Positions 9,628 to 17,762 of a stretch of 47,631 nucleotides of DNA are shown here, piece after piece; the first letter of the stretch is position 1; every line of letters begins with the position of its first letter. The translations under genes were made by a program, and so were the position numbers. Source of the stretch: Microcystis aeruginosa Ma_MB_S_20031200_S102. Lineage in GTDB: Bacteria; Cyanobacteriota; Cyanobacteriia; Cyanobacteriales; Microcystaceae. Location of the stretch: contig SFBI01000047.1 in NCBI GenBank assembly GCA_007095845.1, forward strand, positions 1 to 47,631. Direction: 5' to 3'. Below the pieces are notes generated by a model, which saw nothing but the letters and a program-made list of their open reading frames with translations, had not been told where the DNA came from and searched no databases.

Positions 9628-9752
9628 GGCTCTTCGGTTTGTGTTATGCAATGGACGGGGGTTATAAGGGATGGAACCCTTATAGAGAAAGGCATTTAGC
9701 GATTTTTGTCAATTGTTTTTGCTCTAGAGCGAACTAATCAATTAAGAGAGCC
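9628..9752. mobile_element. 125-bp MITE-like element with GGCTCTTC ends and 8-bp target duplication
   Basis: The element begins GGCTCTTCGG and ends AGAGAGCC, and is flanked on both sides by ATATAACT (9620-9627 and 9753-9760), a perfect 8-bp target-site duplication. It has no coding capacity. GGCTCTTCGG-type ends with 8-bp duplications are the signature of the ISL3 insertion-sequence family, so an ISL3-like transposase acting in trans is inferred. The interior is shared with related copies at 13899-14085 and 32814-32944. Confidence 0.75.
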
Positions 9753-9773
9753 ATATAACTTTTATCTGACTAA

Positions 9774-9815
9774 TAACTGATAACTGATAACTGATAACTG
9801 ATAACTGATAACTGA
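9774..9815. repeat. (TAACTGA)6 tandem heptamer
   Basis: Six perfect copies of TAACTGA end right at the stop codon of the following minus-strand gene. The same heptamer recurs at 36162-36189 (four copies) and as a short run near 27680. Such short tandemly repeated heptamers are a known feature of cyanobacterial genomes. Confidence 0.9.
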
Positions 9816-11669
9816 TTAAAGACAATTTTGCTGCCAGAGTAGTTCTTTTTCAATTCCTTGTTTTTCTCCGGGGGCTACAGTCCTTTCTCGCATAATATAA
9901 AGTTGCAGGGATTTAATCTGTTGATCCCTACCGTGCTGCTGATTCCAGTTTTGACAGAGATACTGACCAAACTCTCCATAAACTGACCGACCAATAGCTC
10001 GATTAAGATTAATAAAATATTGTCGCCACTGCATGGTTTTATACAAACGATTGCGATCGCTTTCCGTGGGTTTATCCCAAATTACCGGCTGTCCTTCTCT
10101 AAATATATCTACCGTGGAACCATCGGCCAATTGACTGACTGCCACAAACCAAGCATCATCGCGAGGCGGACCGGGGGCAAAAATAGTCCAATACTGGTCT
10201 AAACGGGTAACTCTTGCCAGAATATCAATTGTATTAAAAGTACGACGGGTGAGCAAGCGATCGAGGGATTGAACTAAAGGTGTATTTAAATCACCCCTAT
10301 CGACCGATTGCCGGACAAAACTGCGTAAATTCCAGATACTGGTCAACAAGAAGAAGAAAATTACCAAAATATTTAAGGGTAAAGAGGATTTAATCGTCAG
10401 GGGACGAAACTTGAGAGGTTTGGTGAAATTGCCCATAAAACGACGATGGGAGGCAATCCACTCATAAATTCTCGTTCCTAGGGTCATGAGGGGCGGTAAA
10501 CGCAAAATTGAGGCTAAAAACCAGAAAATTGGCGAAAGACTGACAACATAAACCAATGCTGACCATTTAAACCGACGTTTTCCCTGCCAATCTTCCACCA
10601 CCCAAGAATTTTGGGCCACCATATCCTCGTATATTGAGGGGTTATCCTGAGCGACTAACAGGGGAGTGCCGGGTAAAATAAGAAAAGTGCGGAGAAGATA
10701 AACAACTTTCTTGCAAAATCCACAATCTCGATCATAATTAATCCTTAAACCTTCTCTTTCTGGGGTTATCATCCGTTTTTGTCCCCAATCCCAGACAAGA
10801 CTAGGTATAATCGGCAACCAATGGGTAACACTCAAAAACGGGAAAATTCCCAGATGAAAACTAAGACCAAAACCGATATGTAAAAGAATAAACGAGAGAA
10901 TAGCGACTATTTTAAAGAAACTATTGCGAAAGGGAATAAAAATTAGCAGTGGACCCACCCATTCAAAGATTAACGCAGAAAAGGTCAGGATTTTTAGTAA
11001 TTGTTGCGGTAAAGATAGTAAGAAACCAGCAAAAGCAGTACCGTACTGATCGTAACTAAGAGAGTAATAAACGGCCGTACCATCGGGCCACCAAGTCTCA
11101 CTTTTGGTTTTAAAGGCCGCTGACCACATATAGATGTAACAAATTTGTATCATCAAAGCCACCGTGGCTGCCGAAACCACGCGCTTGGGTAGGGGGTTAG
11201 GATTGGTGTTTAAGGCACTTTCCACGGAATAACAAGCACCGAGGGGTAAAAACATCGCCCAGAATAATACTGCCCGGATTACGTCATCGGCGGCAAATAG
11301 TAACAGTGGGTTGCGATGATGTAAAGAGACGATTAGCACCCAAGTGGCGATCGTGGCTAAACGGGTATGATAGCCAATTAAAAGCAATAATGCGATCGCT
11401 ATAGCAACAATAAACAGGATACTCTGCACCAGCACCGAGTCACTGAGAGCAAAAATAGACCAGTAAAAAGGACTAGCCGAGACTTTTGACAAGCTTTCTA
11501 GGGGTAAAACTCCTAATTCGCTGTAATGGGCAGTTACTTGGCTAAAACGAACCGATAAATCCACTAAAACCACTAACGCCAAGGCAATGCGAAATAAAGC
11601 CAGCGATCGCAGGTCAAACCCGAAAATCTCTGCCAGTCTTTGTCTAAATGATTTTGTCATTATCGCCAT
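9816..11669 (-). CDS. HTTM membrane protein fused to a DCC (DUF393) thiol domain
   Basis: 617 residues. Residues ~20-295 are multi-pass and match the HTTM (vitamin K-dependent gamma-carboxylase-like) domain: a Leu/Ile-rich helix series with HHRNPLLLFAADDVIRA and FKTKSETWWPDGTAVYYSL. Residues ~308-400 carry the DCC-family motif INYDRDCGFCKK with the CxxC pair Cys316/Cys319 (DUF393, putative thiol-disulfide oxidoreductase). A further helix at ~425 precedes a soluble C-terminal segment with DQYWTIFAPGPP. HTTM with DCC in one chain recalls enzymes coupling quinone/thiol redox chemistry to carboxylation-like reactions, but the substrate is unknown. The gene is monocistronic, with a mobile element inserted directly upstream at 11678. 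Confidence 0.85.
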   Translation of the reverse strand: MAIMTKSFRQRLAEIFGFDLRSLALFRIALALVVLVDLSVRFSQVTAHYSELGVLPLESLSKVSASPFYWSIFALSDSVLVQSILFIVAIAIALLLLIGYHTRLATIATWVLIVSLHHRNPLLLFAADDVIRAVLFWAMFLPLGACYSVESALNTNPNPLPKRVVSAATVALMIQICYIYMWSAAFKTKSETWWPDGTAVYYSLSYDQYGTAFAGFLLSLPQQLLKILTFSALIFEWVGPLLIFIPFRNSFFKIVAILSFILLHIGFGLSFHLGIFPFLSVTHWLPIIPSLVWDWGQKRMITPEREGLRINYDRDCGFCKKVVYLLRTFLILPGTPLLVAQDNPSIYEDMVAQNSWVVEDWQGKRRFKWSALVYVVSLSPIFWFLASILRLPPLMTLGTRIYEWIASHRRFMGNFTKPLKFRPLTIKSSLPLNILVIFFFLLTSIWNLRSFVRQSVDRGDLNTPLVQSLDRLLTRRTFNTIDILARVTRLDQYWTIFAPGPPRDDAWFVAVSQLADGSTVDIFREGQPVIWDKPTESDRNRLYKTMQWRQYFINLNRAIGRSVYGEFGQYLCQNWNQQHGRDQQIKSLQLYIMRERTVAPGEKQGIEKELLWQQNCL

Positions 11670-11677
11670 AGGATGAT

Positions 11678-11819
11678 GGCTCTTCTAGGTTCTGTGTGAT
11701 AAGTTTAACTTACATTATGATCGATCTTTGTGTCCTCTGTGTCTCTGTGGTTCTTTCCACTCCCTCGCCAGCAGGACTGTATCTTAGAATACATTTTACC
11801 CACCAAATCCAAGAGAGCC
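11678..11819. mobile_element. 142-bp MITE-like element, family 1 copy 1
   Basis: It starts GGCTCTTCTAGG and ends CAAGAGAGCC, with the internal landmarks GTGATAAGTTTAACTTACAT and CATTTTACCCACCAAA. Near-identical copies lie at 40898-41043 and 45130-45271, all in the same orientation. No flanking duplication is visible here. It lies between the 5' end of the HTTM gene and the truncated nuclease gene, and may have caused or followed the loss of the latter's 5' part. Confidence 0.8.
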
Positions 11820-11820
11820 T

Positions 11821-12000
11821 GAAATCGATGAAGGTCAAACCCTAATCGAGCGGACCAGAGAAGAAATCACCGACCAGTCCAGTCAACGGCAGTTAATTAA
11901 TCTAATCGAAAGTATCATTATTTACAAATTACCCCAGAAAAGTCGCGAGGAAATTGAAGCTATGTTTGGACTAAGTGATTTAAAACAAACGAGAGTCTAT
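11821..12000 (+). pseudogene. Rpn/DUF4351-type nuclease-transposase gene, middle fragment
   Basis: Sixty uninterrupted codons reading EIDEGQTLIERTREEITDQS, a middle segment, then YKLPQKSREEIEAMFGLSDL and KQTRVY. This matches the part of Rpn-like (PD-(D/E)XK, formerly putative transposase) proteins that follows the nuclease domain and leads to the C-terminal DUF4351. The N-terminal nuclease region is missing, the fragment starting directly after a mobile element. The reading resumes in frame at 13432, after the IS. Confidence 0.75.
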
Positions 12001-12207
12001 CTAAATGGAGCAAGAGGACTCCCGTTAAATTTCTCCTTAATCAAAAATATACCAGAAATTAACGGGAGATGAATTGCGATCAGAATCTAAACTAATACGA
12101 CAGCGTTTCCTTATTAGGAAAGGCTTGATTCTCAAGGTATGTATGAGCTTGACATATTTAATCTGTAAGTGTTATACTGAAAAGATAGCACAGATGGGGT
12201 CAGGCTG

Positions 12208-13416
12208 ATGTTAAATGTTTTAAAAGTGAGAATATACCCAAACAAAGAACAAGAACTGGCCTTAAATAAAAACTTTGGTTGCGTTCGTTTTGTTTGGAAT
12301 TACTACTTAAATAAAACTAACAATCAGTACCTAGAGACTGGTAAAGGAATGACCTACTGTGACATGGCAAAAGACCTTACCCAACTCAAGAAACAACCTA
12401 ATTTTGAATGGTTAGCTGAGGCTACTGCCGCCACCTTGCAGCAATCATTGAAAAACTTAGAATCTGCTTTTAAGAACTTCTTCTCAAAAAGAACAAAATT
12501 CCCTAAATTTAAAAGTAAGCACAAAAAACAATCAATCCGTTATCCTGAAAGTTGTTCAATTAGAAATAAGGGAATTAAGCTACCTAAATTAGGGGTTGTA
12601 AAAGCTAAGATTTCTCAAGTAATAAATGGTAAGATTAAATCCGTAACTGTTTCTAAAACCAGTACAGATAAATATTTTGCTGCCATCTTGTTTGAGATGG
12701 ATGACTCAACAACCATTGAAAAACTAAAAATATCAGGGATAGACCTAGGTTTATCTTCTTTAGTTACGGTTTTTGATGGTGAAACAACCTACAAGATTGA
12801 CCCAATCAAACCTACCAGAAAATACGCTAAACGTTTAAAGCGGAGACAACAAGCATTGTCTCGTAAAGCCAAGGCGTCTAATAATCGCCAAAAAGCCATT
12901 AAGGAGGTAGCCAAGGTTCACGAAAAGATAGCAAATACTAGACAGGATTTTCTTCATAAACTCTCCAGAAAGTTATGCGATGAAAACCAAATCGTTGTAG
13001 CCGAGAATCTGAATATTAAAGGGTTAGCAAGGACTAAATTAGCCAAATCAATACATGACGCTGGTTTTGGGATGTTGCTTAATTTCTTGGATTACAAGCT
13101 AGAAAGAGAGGGAGGAAAACTTGTAGAAGTTGACAGGTTTTATCCGAGTACAAAACTCTGTTCTTGCTGTGGATTTAAAAATGATTTGTTGACTCTCAGT
13201 ATTCGTGAATGGATTTGTCCAGAATGTGAGAGTCATCACGATAGAGATGAAAACGCCGCCAAGAATTTAAGGGAAGAAGGTATGAGGATACTGTCAACAA
13301 ATACCGATGGACAGTCGGAATTTCAAGCTTGGGGAGAAACTGTAAGACTCGTTGGTACTTGTACCCAAAAGCGGGTTTCTGTGAATCAAGAATCCCCCGT
13401 CACAGCGTCAGCTTAA
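12208..13416 (+). CDS. tnpB: RNA-guided endonuclease TnpB (IS200/IS605 accessory protein)
   Basis: 402 residues. An N-terminal helix-turn-helix/WED-like region opens with VLKVRIYPNKEQELALNKNF, followed by a RuvC-like nuclease with catalytic Asp179 (GIDLGLSS), Glu266 (VVAENLNIKGL) and Asp345/347 (HDRDENAAKN). Zinc cysteines are Cys318/321 and Cys337/340. All catalytic residues are present and the frame is open, so it is probably active. TnpB uses an RNA copied from the element's right end to cleave targets next to a short TAM, helping retention of the element. The last codons run into the right-end hairpin, as usual. Confidence 0.95.
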   Translation: MLNVLKVRIYPNKEQELALNKNFGCVRFVWNYYLNKTNNQYLETGKGMTYCDMAKDLTQLKKQPNFEWLAEATAATLQQSLKNLESAFKNFFSKRTKFPKFKSKHKKQSIRYPESCSIRNKGIKLPKLGVVKAKISQVINGKIKSVTVSKTSTDKYFAAILFEMDDSTTIEKLKISGIDLGLSSLVTVFDGETTYKIDPIKPTRKYAKRLKRRQQALSRKAKASNNRQKAIKEVAKVHEKIANTRQDFLHKLSRKLCDENQIVVAENLNIKGLARTKLAKSIHDAGFGMLLNFLDYKLEREGGKLVEVDRFYPSTKLCSCCGFKNDLLTLSIREWICPECESHHDRDENAAKNLREEGMRILSTNTDGQSEFQAWGETVRLVGTCTQKRVSVNQESPVTASA

Positions 13417-13431
13417 CGGCGGGAGTGTCAA
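13250..13431 (+). ncRNA. Predicted omega (right-end) RNA of the TnpB element
   Basis: By analogy with characterised IS605 elements, the guide RNA scaffold overlaps the 3' end of tnpB and ends at the element boundary. Here that would be about 13250-13431, ending in the CCCCCGT/ACGGCGGG stem and GTGTCA. The guide would then be the adjoining host sequence starting CAAGAGGCACTGGCCGAAGG. The 5' end is a guess and expression is not shown. Confidence 0.4.
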
Positions 13432-13668
13432 CAAGAGGCACTGGCCGAAGGAGAAGAACAAGGTCTAGAACGGGGTCTGCAAGAGGGGGAACGTCGGGTG
13501 GTGGAAAACCTGCTCCGAGTCCGTTTTGGTGAGTTAGACCCACCACTGCAAGCTATTATCAGCCGGATTTTACAACTGTCCCCAGAAGAATTTACTCCTT
13601 TACTCCTACAGTATTCCAAGCAGGAACTCTTAAAGCGATTTCCCCCAGAAAAGTCGCGAGGAAATTGA
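13432..13668 (+). pseudogene. Rpn/DUF4351-type gene, C-terminal fragment
   Basis: This continues in frame from 12000: QEALAEGEEQGLERGLQEGE, then VENLLRVRFGELDPPLQAII, then LQLSPEEFTPLLLQYSKQEL. The charged coiled linker plus FG.LD..L..II..L..LS.EE is the DUF4351 signature at the C-terminus of Rpn-like nucleases. The final residues are altered: a 32-bp block identical to 11932-11963 appears at 13643-13674 in another frame, supplying the stop. The gene is therefore truncated, IS-interrupted and rearranged at its 3' end. Confidence 0.75.
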
Positions 13669-13672
13669 AGCT

Positions 13673-13773
13673 ATCACCCCCCTTATCAAGGGGGGAAGGG
13701 GGGATCGACACCCCCTTATCAAGGGGGGAAGGGGGGATCGACACCCCCCTTATCAAGGGGGGAAGGGGGGATC
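13673..13773. repeat. Three tandem ~33-bp palindromic G/C-tract repeats
   Basis: Three copies of a unit reading CCCCCCTTATCAAGGGGGG followed by AAGGGGGGATC and GACA. Each unit can fold on itself around TTATCAA. Related copies are at 29570-29619 and 46410-46470, so this is a dispersed intergenic repeat. Confidence 0.85.
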
Positions 13774-13843
13774 AAAGGTAGGGTTAATTCATGAATTAAC
13801 CCTACTACGAGGGTTGATACTAAATCCGTTGAGTAACGCACAG

Positions 13844-13872
13844 AAAACAGGTTTCTCCGAGAAACCCGTTTT
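13844..13872. repeat. Hairpin repeat GGTTTCTC-C-GAGAAACC
   Basis: AAAACaGGTTTCTC, C, GAGAAACCcGTTTT form a 14-base arm hairpin with one mismatch and a one-base loop. The same core, extended to 17 perfect pairs, occurs at 38067-38103. The T run makes terminator activity possible, but no gene ends here; more likely it is a dispersed palindrome. Confidence 0.6.
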
Positions 13873-13898
13873 CTACTCATGCAAATAACCGGATTTAG

Positions 13899-14085
13899 GG
13901 GTCTTCGGTTTGTCTTATGCAATGGACGGGGTTATAAGGAATGAAACCCCTATAGAGACAGGGGTTGCTGCGATTTTTGTCAACTGTTTTCGATCTAGAG
14001 CGAACTAATCAATTAAATCTTTTGCCAGATAAGGATTTATTCGATTTATGCTCCCCTATCGAACCATACCAAATAACGAAGAACC
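13899..14085. mobile_element. 187-bp MITE-like element, family 2, with 8-bp target duplication
   Basis: It starts GGGTCTTCGGTTTG and ends AACGAAGAACC (imperfect inverted ends) and is flanked on both sides by GGATTTAG (13891-13898 and 14086-14093). The first ~115 bp match the element at 9628-9752; the right part (GCCAGATAAGGATTTA through AACGAAGAACC) matches 32814-32944. There is no coding sequence. The ends and 8-bp duplication again suggest an ISL3-like transposase. Confidence 0.75.
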
Positions 14086-14132
14086 GGATTTAGTCTCATT
14101 TATTCTTGACTATCTTTCGGCTCTAAATAACC

Positions 14133-14168
14133 AAAAAAAACGCCCTTATTTCGAGATTAAGAGCGTTT
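14133..14168 (-). terminator. Intrinsic terminator of the RTX/S-layer-like gene
   Basis: On the minus strand, AACGCTCTTA, a 9-nt loop and TAAGGGCGTT form a stem (one G-U pair) followed directly by a run of eight T. It lies about 25 bp downstream of the stop at 14193, in the right position to end that transcript. Confidence 0.8.
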
Positions 14169-14192
14169 AATTAAGGTTCTTTATGACTGAAT

Positions 14193-16691
14193 TTAGGCAA
14201 AATTCTCAAAGATAAAGTTTCCTGTGGTAGGAGTTACACTCAGAGTTCCAGTAATACCCGAAACGTTGACTAAGAAGTCATCAGCATTGCTCACCGCACC
14301 AGTACCATTATTCGCATAGAGGTAAGTTCCAGCGGCAAGACCAGCAGAAACGGTCACTAAAACCGTTTGCAGTGTGGCATTAGTAGAGGCGGTAATCGCA
14401 GTAATACCAGCAAAGACATCATCAATATTAGCGGCTGTAGCAATGGTCTGAGCCGTGTTGATGTTGACGGTCGCATTAGCGGTAAAGTTAAGACCATTGA
14501 GGAATTGGTCTGCGCCGGTTGCAAATTTGAATTGATCTCCACCCACACCAGCAACAAAGTCTGCGATGCGGTCAACATTAGCAGTGCCTTTATTATTGGC
14601 AAAACCGCCACCGTAGATAAATTGATCAACTCCCGCCCCACCGGTCAACGTATCTTGTCCTCGATTACCCCGTAACAAGTCGGAGCCACTACCGCCCGTG
14701 ATACCGTCATTTTGATTAGAGCCAGATAATGTGTTGACAGCCGCAGGTGATGAGCTTGCCCCTTTGATAATTGCACCGTTCACATTCCCTGCTGAGGCAT
14801 CAATAGTGACGTTAGCCGTAACCGCAGACGCATCAATGCTGAAACCGGTTCCCAATTCTCGCGCACCAGTCGTCAAATTAAACGTCCCCGCACCCGTTGC
14901 CGTAATCGTACTGGCAGACGGGGCATTAAGGAGAGTGGTTACGATCGTATTATCAGTCGTGGTAAATTTGAGAATCTCAACATTAGGAGCAGTGGGGTTC
15001 GTAATGGTAAGATTGTTAACGGCTTCTAGACCATCGCTCACGGTAATATTGAGCGTATCTGAAGTTCCGGTCGCTGTTTTTAGATTAAAGGTTGGTGTGG
15101 CATTAGCAAAGATCGTCACGTCCCCAGCTTGAGTGGCTGTTACGTTGTTGAAAACCGAGGCACCAGCAGAGCGGAGAGCGACAAAAGGCGATTTGGCAAA
15201 CAAGTCCAGATCCACTGTCTGATCGGTAGATTGTAACACCTCGAAGTTAGCATAAACATTCGCCCTGGCCGTCGTGTTCACATCGGCCGTGGTATTAACA
15301 ATCAGTCGATCTTTTGTGCCTTCTCCGGCATCAACGGCAGAGTCTGTTGTGGTAGTAAGGTTATTAGAACGAACGATGTCATCGCCTTTACCACCTTTGA
15401 AAGAGGTAATCCCAGTTCCAAATGCTACGGTCAGTCCGCCCGCCGTTAAGCCTGACGCATCAATGGTTTTGATGGAGTTCGCCACCGCAACATTATCGGA
15501 AAAACTCAAAGATTTGCCATCACCAGAGACTTTGATTGTGTTGACCGCTCCTGCATCGACGGGAGTAGTAACGAGCTTAGTGAACGTACTGGATCCCGTG
15601 GCGGTAAAATTGAGGGTAGTGAGTTTATTCCCTTGCACAGTAAGCGTGCCACCTTTGTTCACTGCGTTGGTCGCAATCTGGGCTTCCGTTGCCGAATTGC
15701 CAAAATTAGCAGTTAGATTGTTGTTGTTAAAATTACCTTTGAGTGTTAACCCCACCCCACCAATTCCTTGAATGGTCGTGGTCGTAGTGGCAGCACCTAG
15801 TACGAGGGTATCAACGGTTACACTCTTGAGACCTTTGCCGGCTGCCGCTGAGAAATCAAAGGCTGCAGTGTTGGTGCCACCTGCATTATTACCACTCCCC
15901 TGAATCAAGTTAACATTCTCGATGTTGGAGAGTTGCGGTAGAACATTATCGGTAGGACCAAAGTAATTAAAGGTGTCCGTGCCATCACCACCGTTGGCCA
16001 CATCGCCGAGTTGAACAGTCTGCTGAGCAAGCCCGCCACTGTTGTCTCCGTTGAAGGTATCGTTGCCCGGCGTACCTGGTAGGTTATCAAGTGCGGTTGT
16101 GAAGACGAAGGTTTGACCACCGCCGCCGCCACCACCAGCGACAAATTGAGCAATTTGTGCGTTAGCGGCGGTTACGGTAGCGGCATCGGCAGTGACTGTA
16201 TTCACAATGCCCCAGCCACTACTGTACTGGGCTGAGGTAAAAGTGGAAGAGCCAGTAGCCGCCAGGGCAACCGCGAAGTTTTCTGCTACCTGAGCGCGGT
16301 TCGTCAAAGCCTGTTGCCGTGAGGCGGGAGAAAACTGATTTAAAACGACCGGAAAATCAAAAATCGCCTGGGGGGAGGACAGAAGATAGGTATCAGCCCA
16401 GTAGGTTAATTCTTCCGCATTAATGGCAGTCGCCGCAATCCCGTAGAGATTTTGGAAAGCTTGGGTGACATAGTCACGACGAGCGGCCGCATTCTGAGAC
16501 AGCACGATAGGCGACGCTAACATCGGATAGGCTGCCTTGGCTGCACTAGAGGTAGAAAATGCCTGCACCGCTTCATTAAAAGAAATTGCATTACCTGGAG
16601 GAGTCGCCCAGAAGGTAAGGTCAGAAGCTGACGGGGGCAGCTTGGTGTACATCAAGGACAGAGCAATGATTGAAGATTGGGGAATAGCCAT
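14193..16691 (-). CDS. RTX-repeat S-layer-like secreted protein
   Basis: 832 residues, very rich in Thr, Ala, Gly, Asn and Asp, poor in Lys and without Cys, as in exported S-layer proteins. Residues 1-175 resemble DUF4214-type domains (LSLMYTKLPPSASDLTFWA, AFQNLYGIAATAINAEELTYW). A glycine linker near 190 precedes GTPGNDTFNGDNSG and a long beta-rich body. Near residue 660-695 typical RTX nonapeptides appear (GGSGSDLLRGNRGQDTLTGG), expected to bind calcium. No N-terminal signal peptide is present, consistent with type I secretion through a C-terminal signal. It is transcribed alone with its own terminator, just downstream of a methyltransferase/glycosyltransferase operon on the same strand. 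Confidence 0.8.
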   Translation of the reverse strand: MAIPQSSIIALSLMYTKLPPSASDLTFWATPPGNAISFNEAVQAFSTSSAAKAAYPMLASPIVLSQNAAARRDYVTQAFQNLYGIAATAINAEELTYWADTYLLSSPQAIFDFPVVLNQFSPASRQQALTNRAQVAENFAVALAATGSSTFTSAQYSSGWGIVNTVTADAATVTAANAQIAQFVAGGGGGGGQTFVFTTALDNLPGTPGNDTFNGDNSGGLAQQTVQLGDVANGGDGTDTFNYFGPTDNVLPQLSNIENVNLIQGSGNNAGGTNTAAFDFSAAAGKGLKSVTVDTLVLGAATTTTTIQGIGGVGLTLKGNFNNNNLTANFGNSATEAQIATNAVNKGGTLTVQGNKLTTLNFTATGSSTFTKLVTTPVDAGAVNTIKVSGDGKSLSFSDNVAVANSIKTIDASGLTAGGLTVAFGTGITSFKGGKGDDIVRSNNLTTTTDSAVDAGEGTKDRLIVNTTADVNTTARANVYANFEVLQSTDQTVDLDLFAKSPFVALRSAGASVFNNVTATQAGDVTIFANATPTFNLKTATGTSDTLNITVSDGLEAVNNLTITNPTAPNVEILKFTTTDNTIVTTLLNAPSASTITATGAGTFNLTTGARELGTGFSIDASAVTANVTIDASAGNVNGAIIKGASSSPAAVNTLSGSNQNDGITGGSGSDLLRGNRGQDTLTGGAGVDQFIYGGGFANNKGTANVDRIADFVAGVGGDQFKFATGADQFLNGLNFTANATVNINTAQTIATAANIDDVFAGITAITASTNATLQTVLVTVSAGLAAGTYLYANNGTGAVSNADDFLVNVSGITGTLSVTPTTGNFIFENFA

Positions 16692-17016
16692 AATTTTGTT
16701 ACCTAAAACTCCTCACACTAGGAAAAGAGGTCAAAAATCAAAGAAGCTAAAAACATCTCTGAAGTATCACAACTAATCATAGGAGAGGCATGATCATTTT
16801 GTCAAGCAGGATTGTAGCAATAGGAGGTAGAGTTAAATCCACTTTTTTTCGTGTTACCGAAGATACCAGTGCTAAAAATGCTTGCTAACTCACTGAAAAA
16901 CTACTACCAACATAGCGCACGGAATTCCAGATTTGAGAGATAGGCGGTCAAATTTAACATTATGTGACGATTCGCCTTAACCCTATTCGATTTGTTTGCA
17001 CGAAAGAGAATAATAA
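16692..17016. other. 325-bp non-coding gap upstream of the RTX gene
   Basis: No open frame or repeat is evident. It separates the glycan operon (ending at 17017) from the RTX gene and presumably holds the RTX gene's promoter and 5' leader; I could not fix -35/-10 boxes with confidence. Confidence 0.5.
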
Positions 17017-17745
17017 CTAATAGTACCAAGCGGGACAGATATCTGAGGCCACATTGAGAAAGAGACAGTCCACTGTCGCCAACCCCCCTCCCTCGTCTCG
17101 GTACTCATCCCCCAGGTCCCAAAGACGAAAACCGAAGCCTAGCAGCCAATTGGCCAATTCTGTTAACAGAGGTGTCTGGGGTCCATAGCCTCGGTATAAC
17201 CAACACTCCAACAATAAGACTGAAACCTGGGGCAGGATCTGGACTGCTCCCTTGAGAATAGACCACTCGTATCCCTGGGTATCTATCTTGATGATTTGGG
17301 GAATTGGTAACTCTCCCCGCTCCACTAAACCATCTAGGGTGAGAACCGGCACCGTCACGGGTGATAGTTCTAAACCTGACCCCTCCATCGGGAGAGCGGT
17401 GCTGGCCACCAGATTAGGAAAAACATTAAGGGTGACAGTTCCCTCCCGTTCTCCCAACGCCACCCCATAGAGGTGAAAATTGTCATGAAGCTTTAAACTT
17501 TCGGTCATAAACTGCTGATAAGCTGGCGCGTGGTTCACTAACGGCTCAAATAGATAAAACTGAGACTGGGGAAACACCTCAACAATATCCCTAGACCAGG
17601 AACCATCCGAGGCCCCTACATCATAAATAACCTGGGGGGATAACCCTTTAGCTTGCAAACGTTGGAAAATCTCTAAGTCTAACTGAGCAAACTTTTCCCT
17701 CGTTTTATAGGTATCGGCAACGGACTTGTAGGCAGAATTCGTCAT
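17017..17745 (-). CDS. FkbM-family methyltransferase
   Basis: 242 residues with the SAM-binding motif VIYDVGASDGSWS near residue 40, LFEPL near 67, and the FkbM post-motif IIKIDTQGYEWSILKGA near 155. FkbM enzymes O-methylate sugars and other hydroxyls, in cyanobacteria often in exopolysaccharide or surface-glycan loci. It is last of a six-gene minus-strand run. About two-thirds of the positions match the protein at 18195-18944 by eye, so it is a tandem duplicate; a third, decayed copy lies between them. Confidence 0.9.
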   Translation of the reverse strand: MTNSAYKSVADTYKTREKFAQLDLEIFQRLQAKGLSPQVIYDVGASDGSWSRDIVEVFPQSQFYLFEPLVNHAPAYQQFMTESLKLHDNFHLYGVALGEREGTVTLNVFPNLVASTALPMEGSGLELSPVTVPVLTLDGLVERGELPIPQIIKIDTQGYEWSILKGAVQILPQVSVLLLECWLYRGYGPQTPLLTELANWLLGFGFRLWDLGDEYRDEGGGLATVDCLFLNVASDICPAWYY

Positions 17746-17762
17746 GGGTGGCTCTGGTAGTA

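Larger units (their letters stand above)
12001..13431 (+). mobile_element. tnpB-only IS200/IS605-like element inserted in the Rpn-like gene
   Basis: The 1431-bp extent is set by the host gene: codons ending GTC TAT (12000) continue as CAA GAG GCA (13432). Near the left end an imperfect hairpin pairs CTCCCGTTAAATTTC (12018-12032) with GAAATTAACGGGAG (12057-12070). The right end has CCCCCGT facing ACGGCGGGAG just before GTGTCA, the subterminal hairpin expected of IS605-type ends. There are no inverted terminal repeats and no target duplication, as expected for this family. No tnpA is present, so mobility would need a transposase in trans. Confidence 0.8.

Noticed and set aside
13673-13773. Triple repeat considered as CRISPR
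   Set aside because: Units are contiguous and palindromic without spacers; related copies are scattered singly in the window.
14367-15771. Several long open frames on the plus strand opposite the RTX gene
   Set aside because: They follow the codon periodicity of the Thr/Ala-rich minus-strand gene, have no ribosome-binding sites and resemble no protein family.
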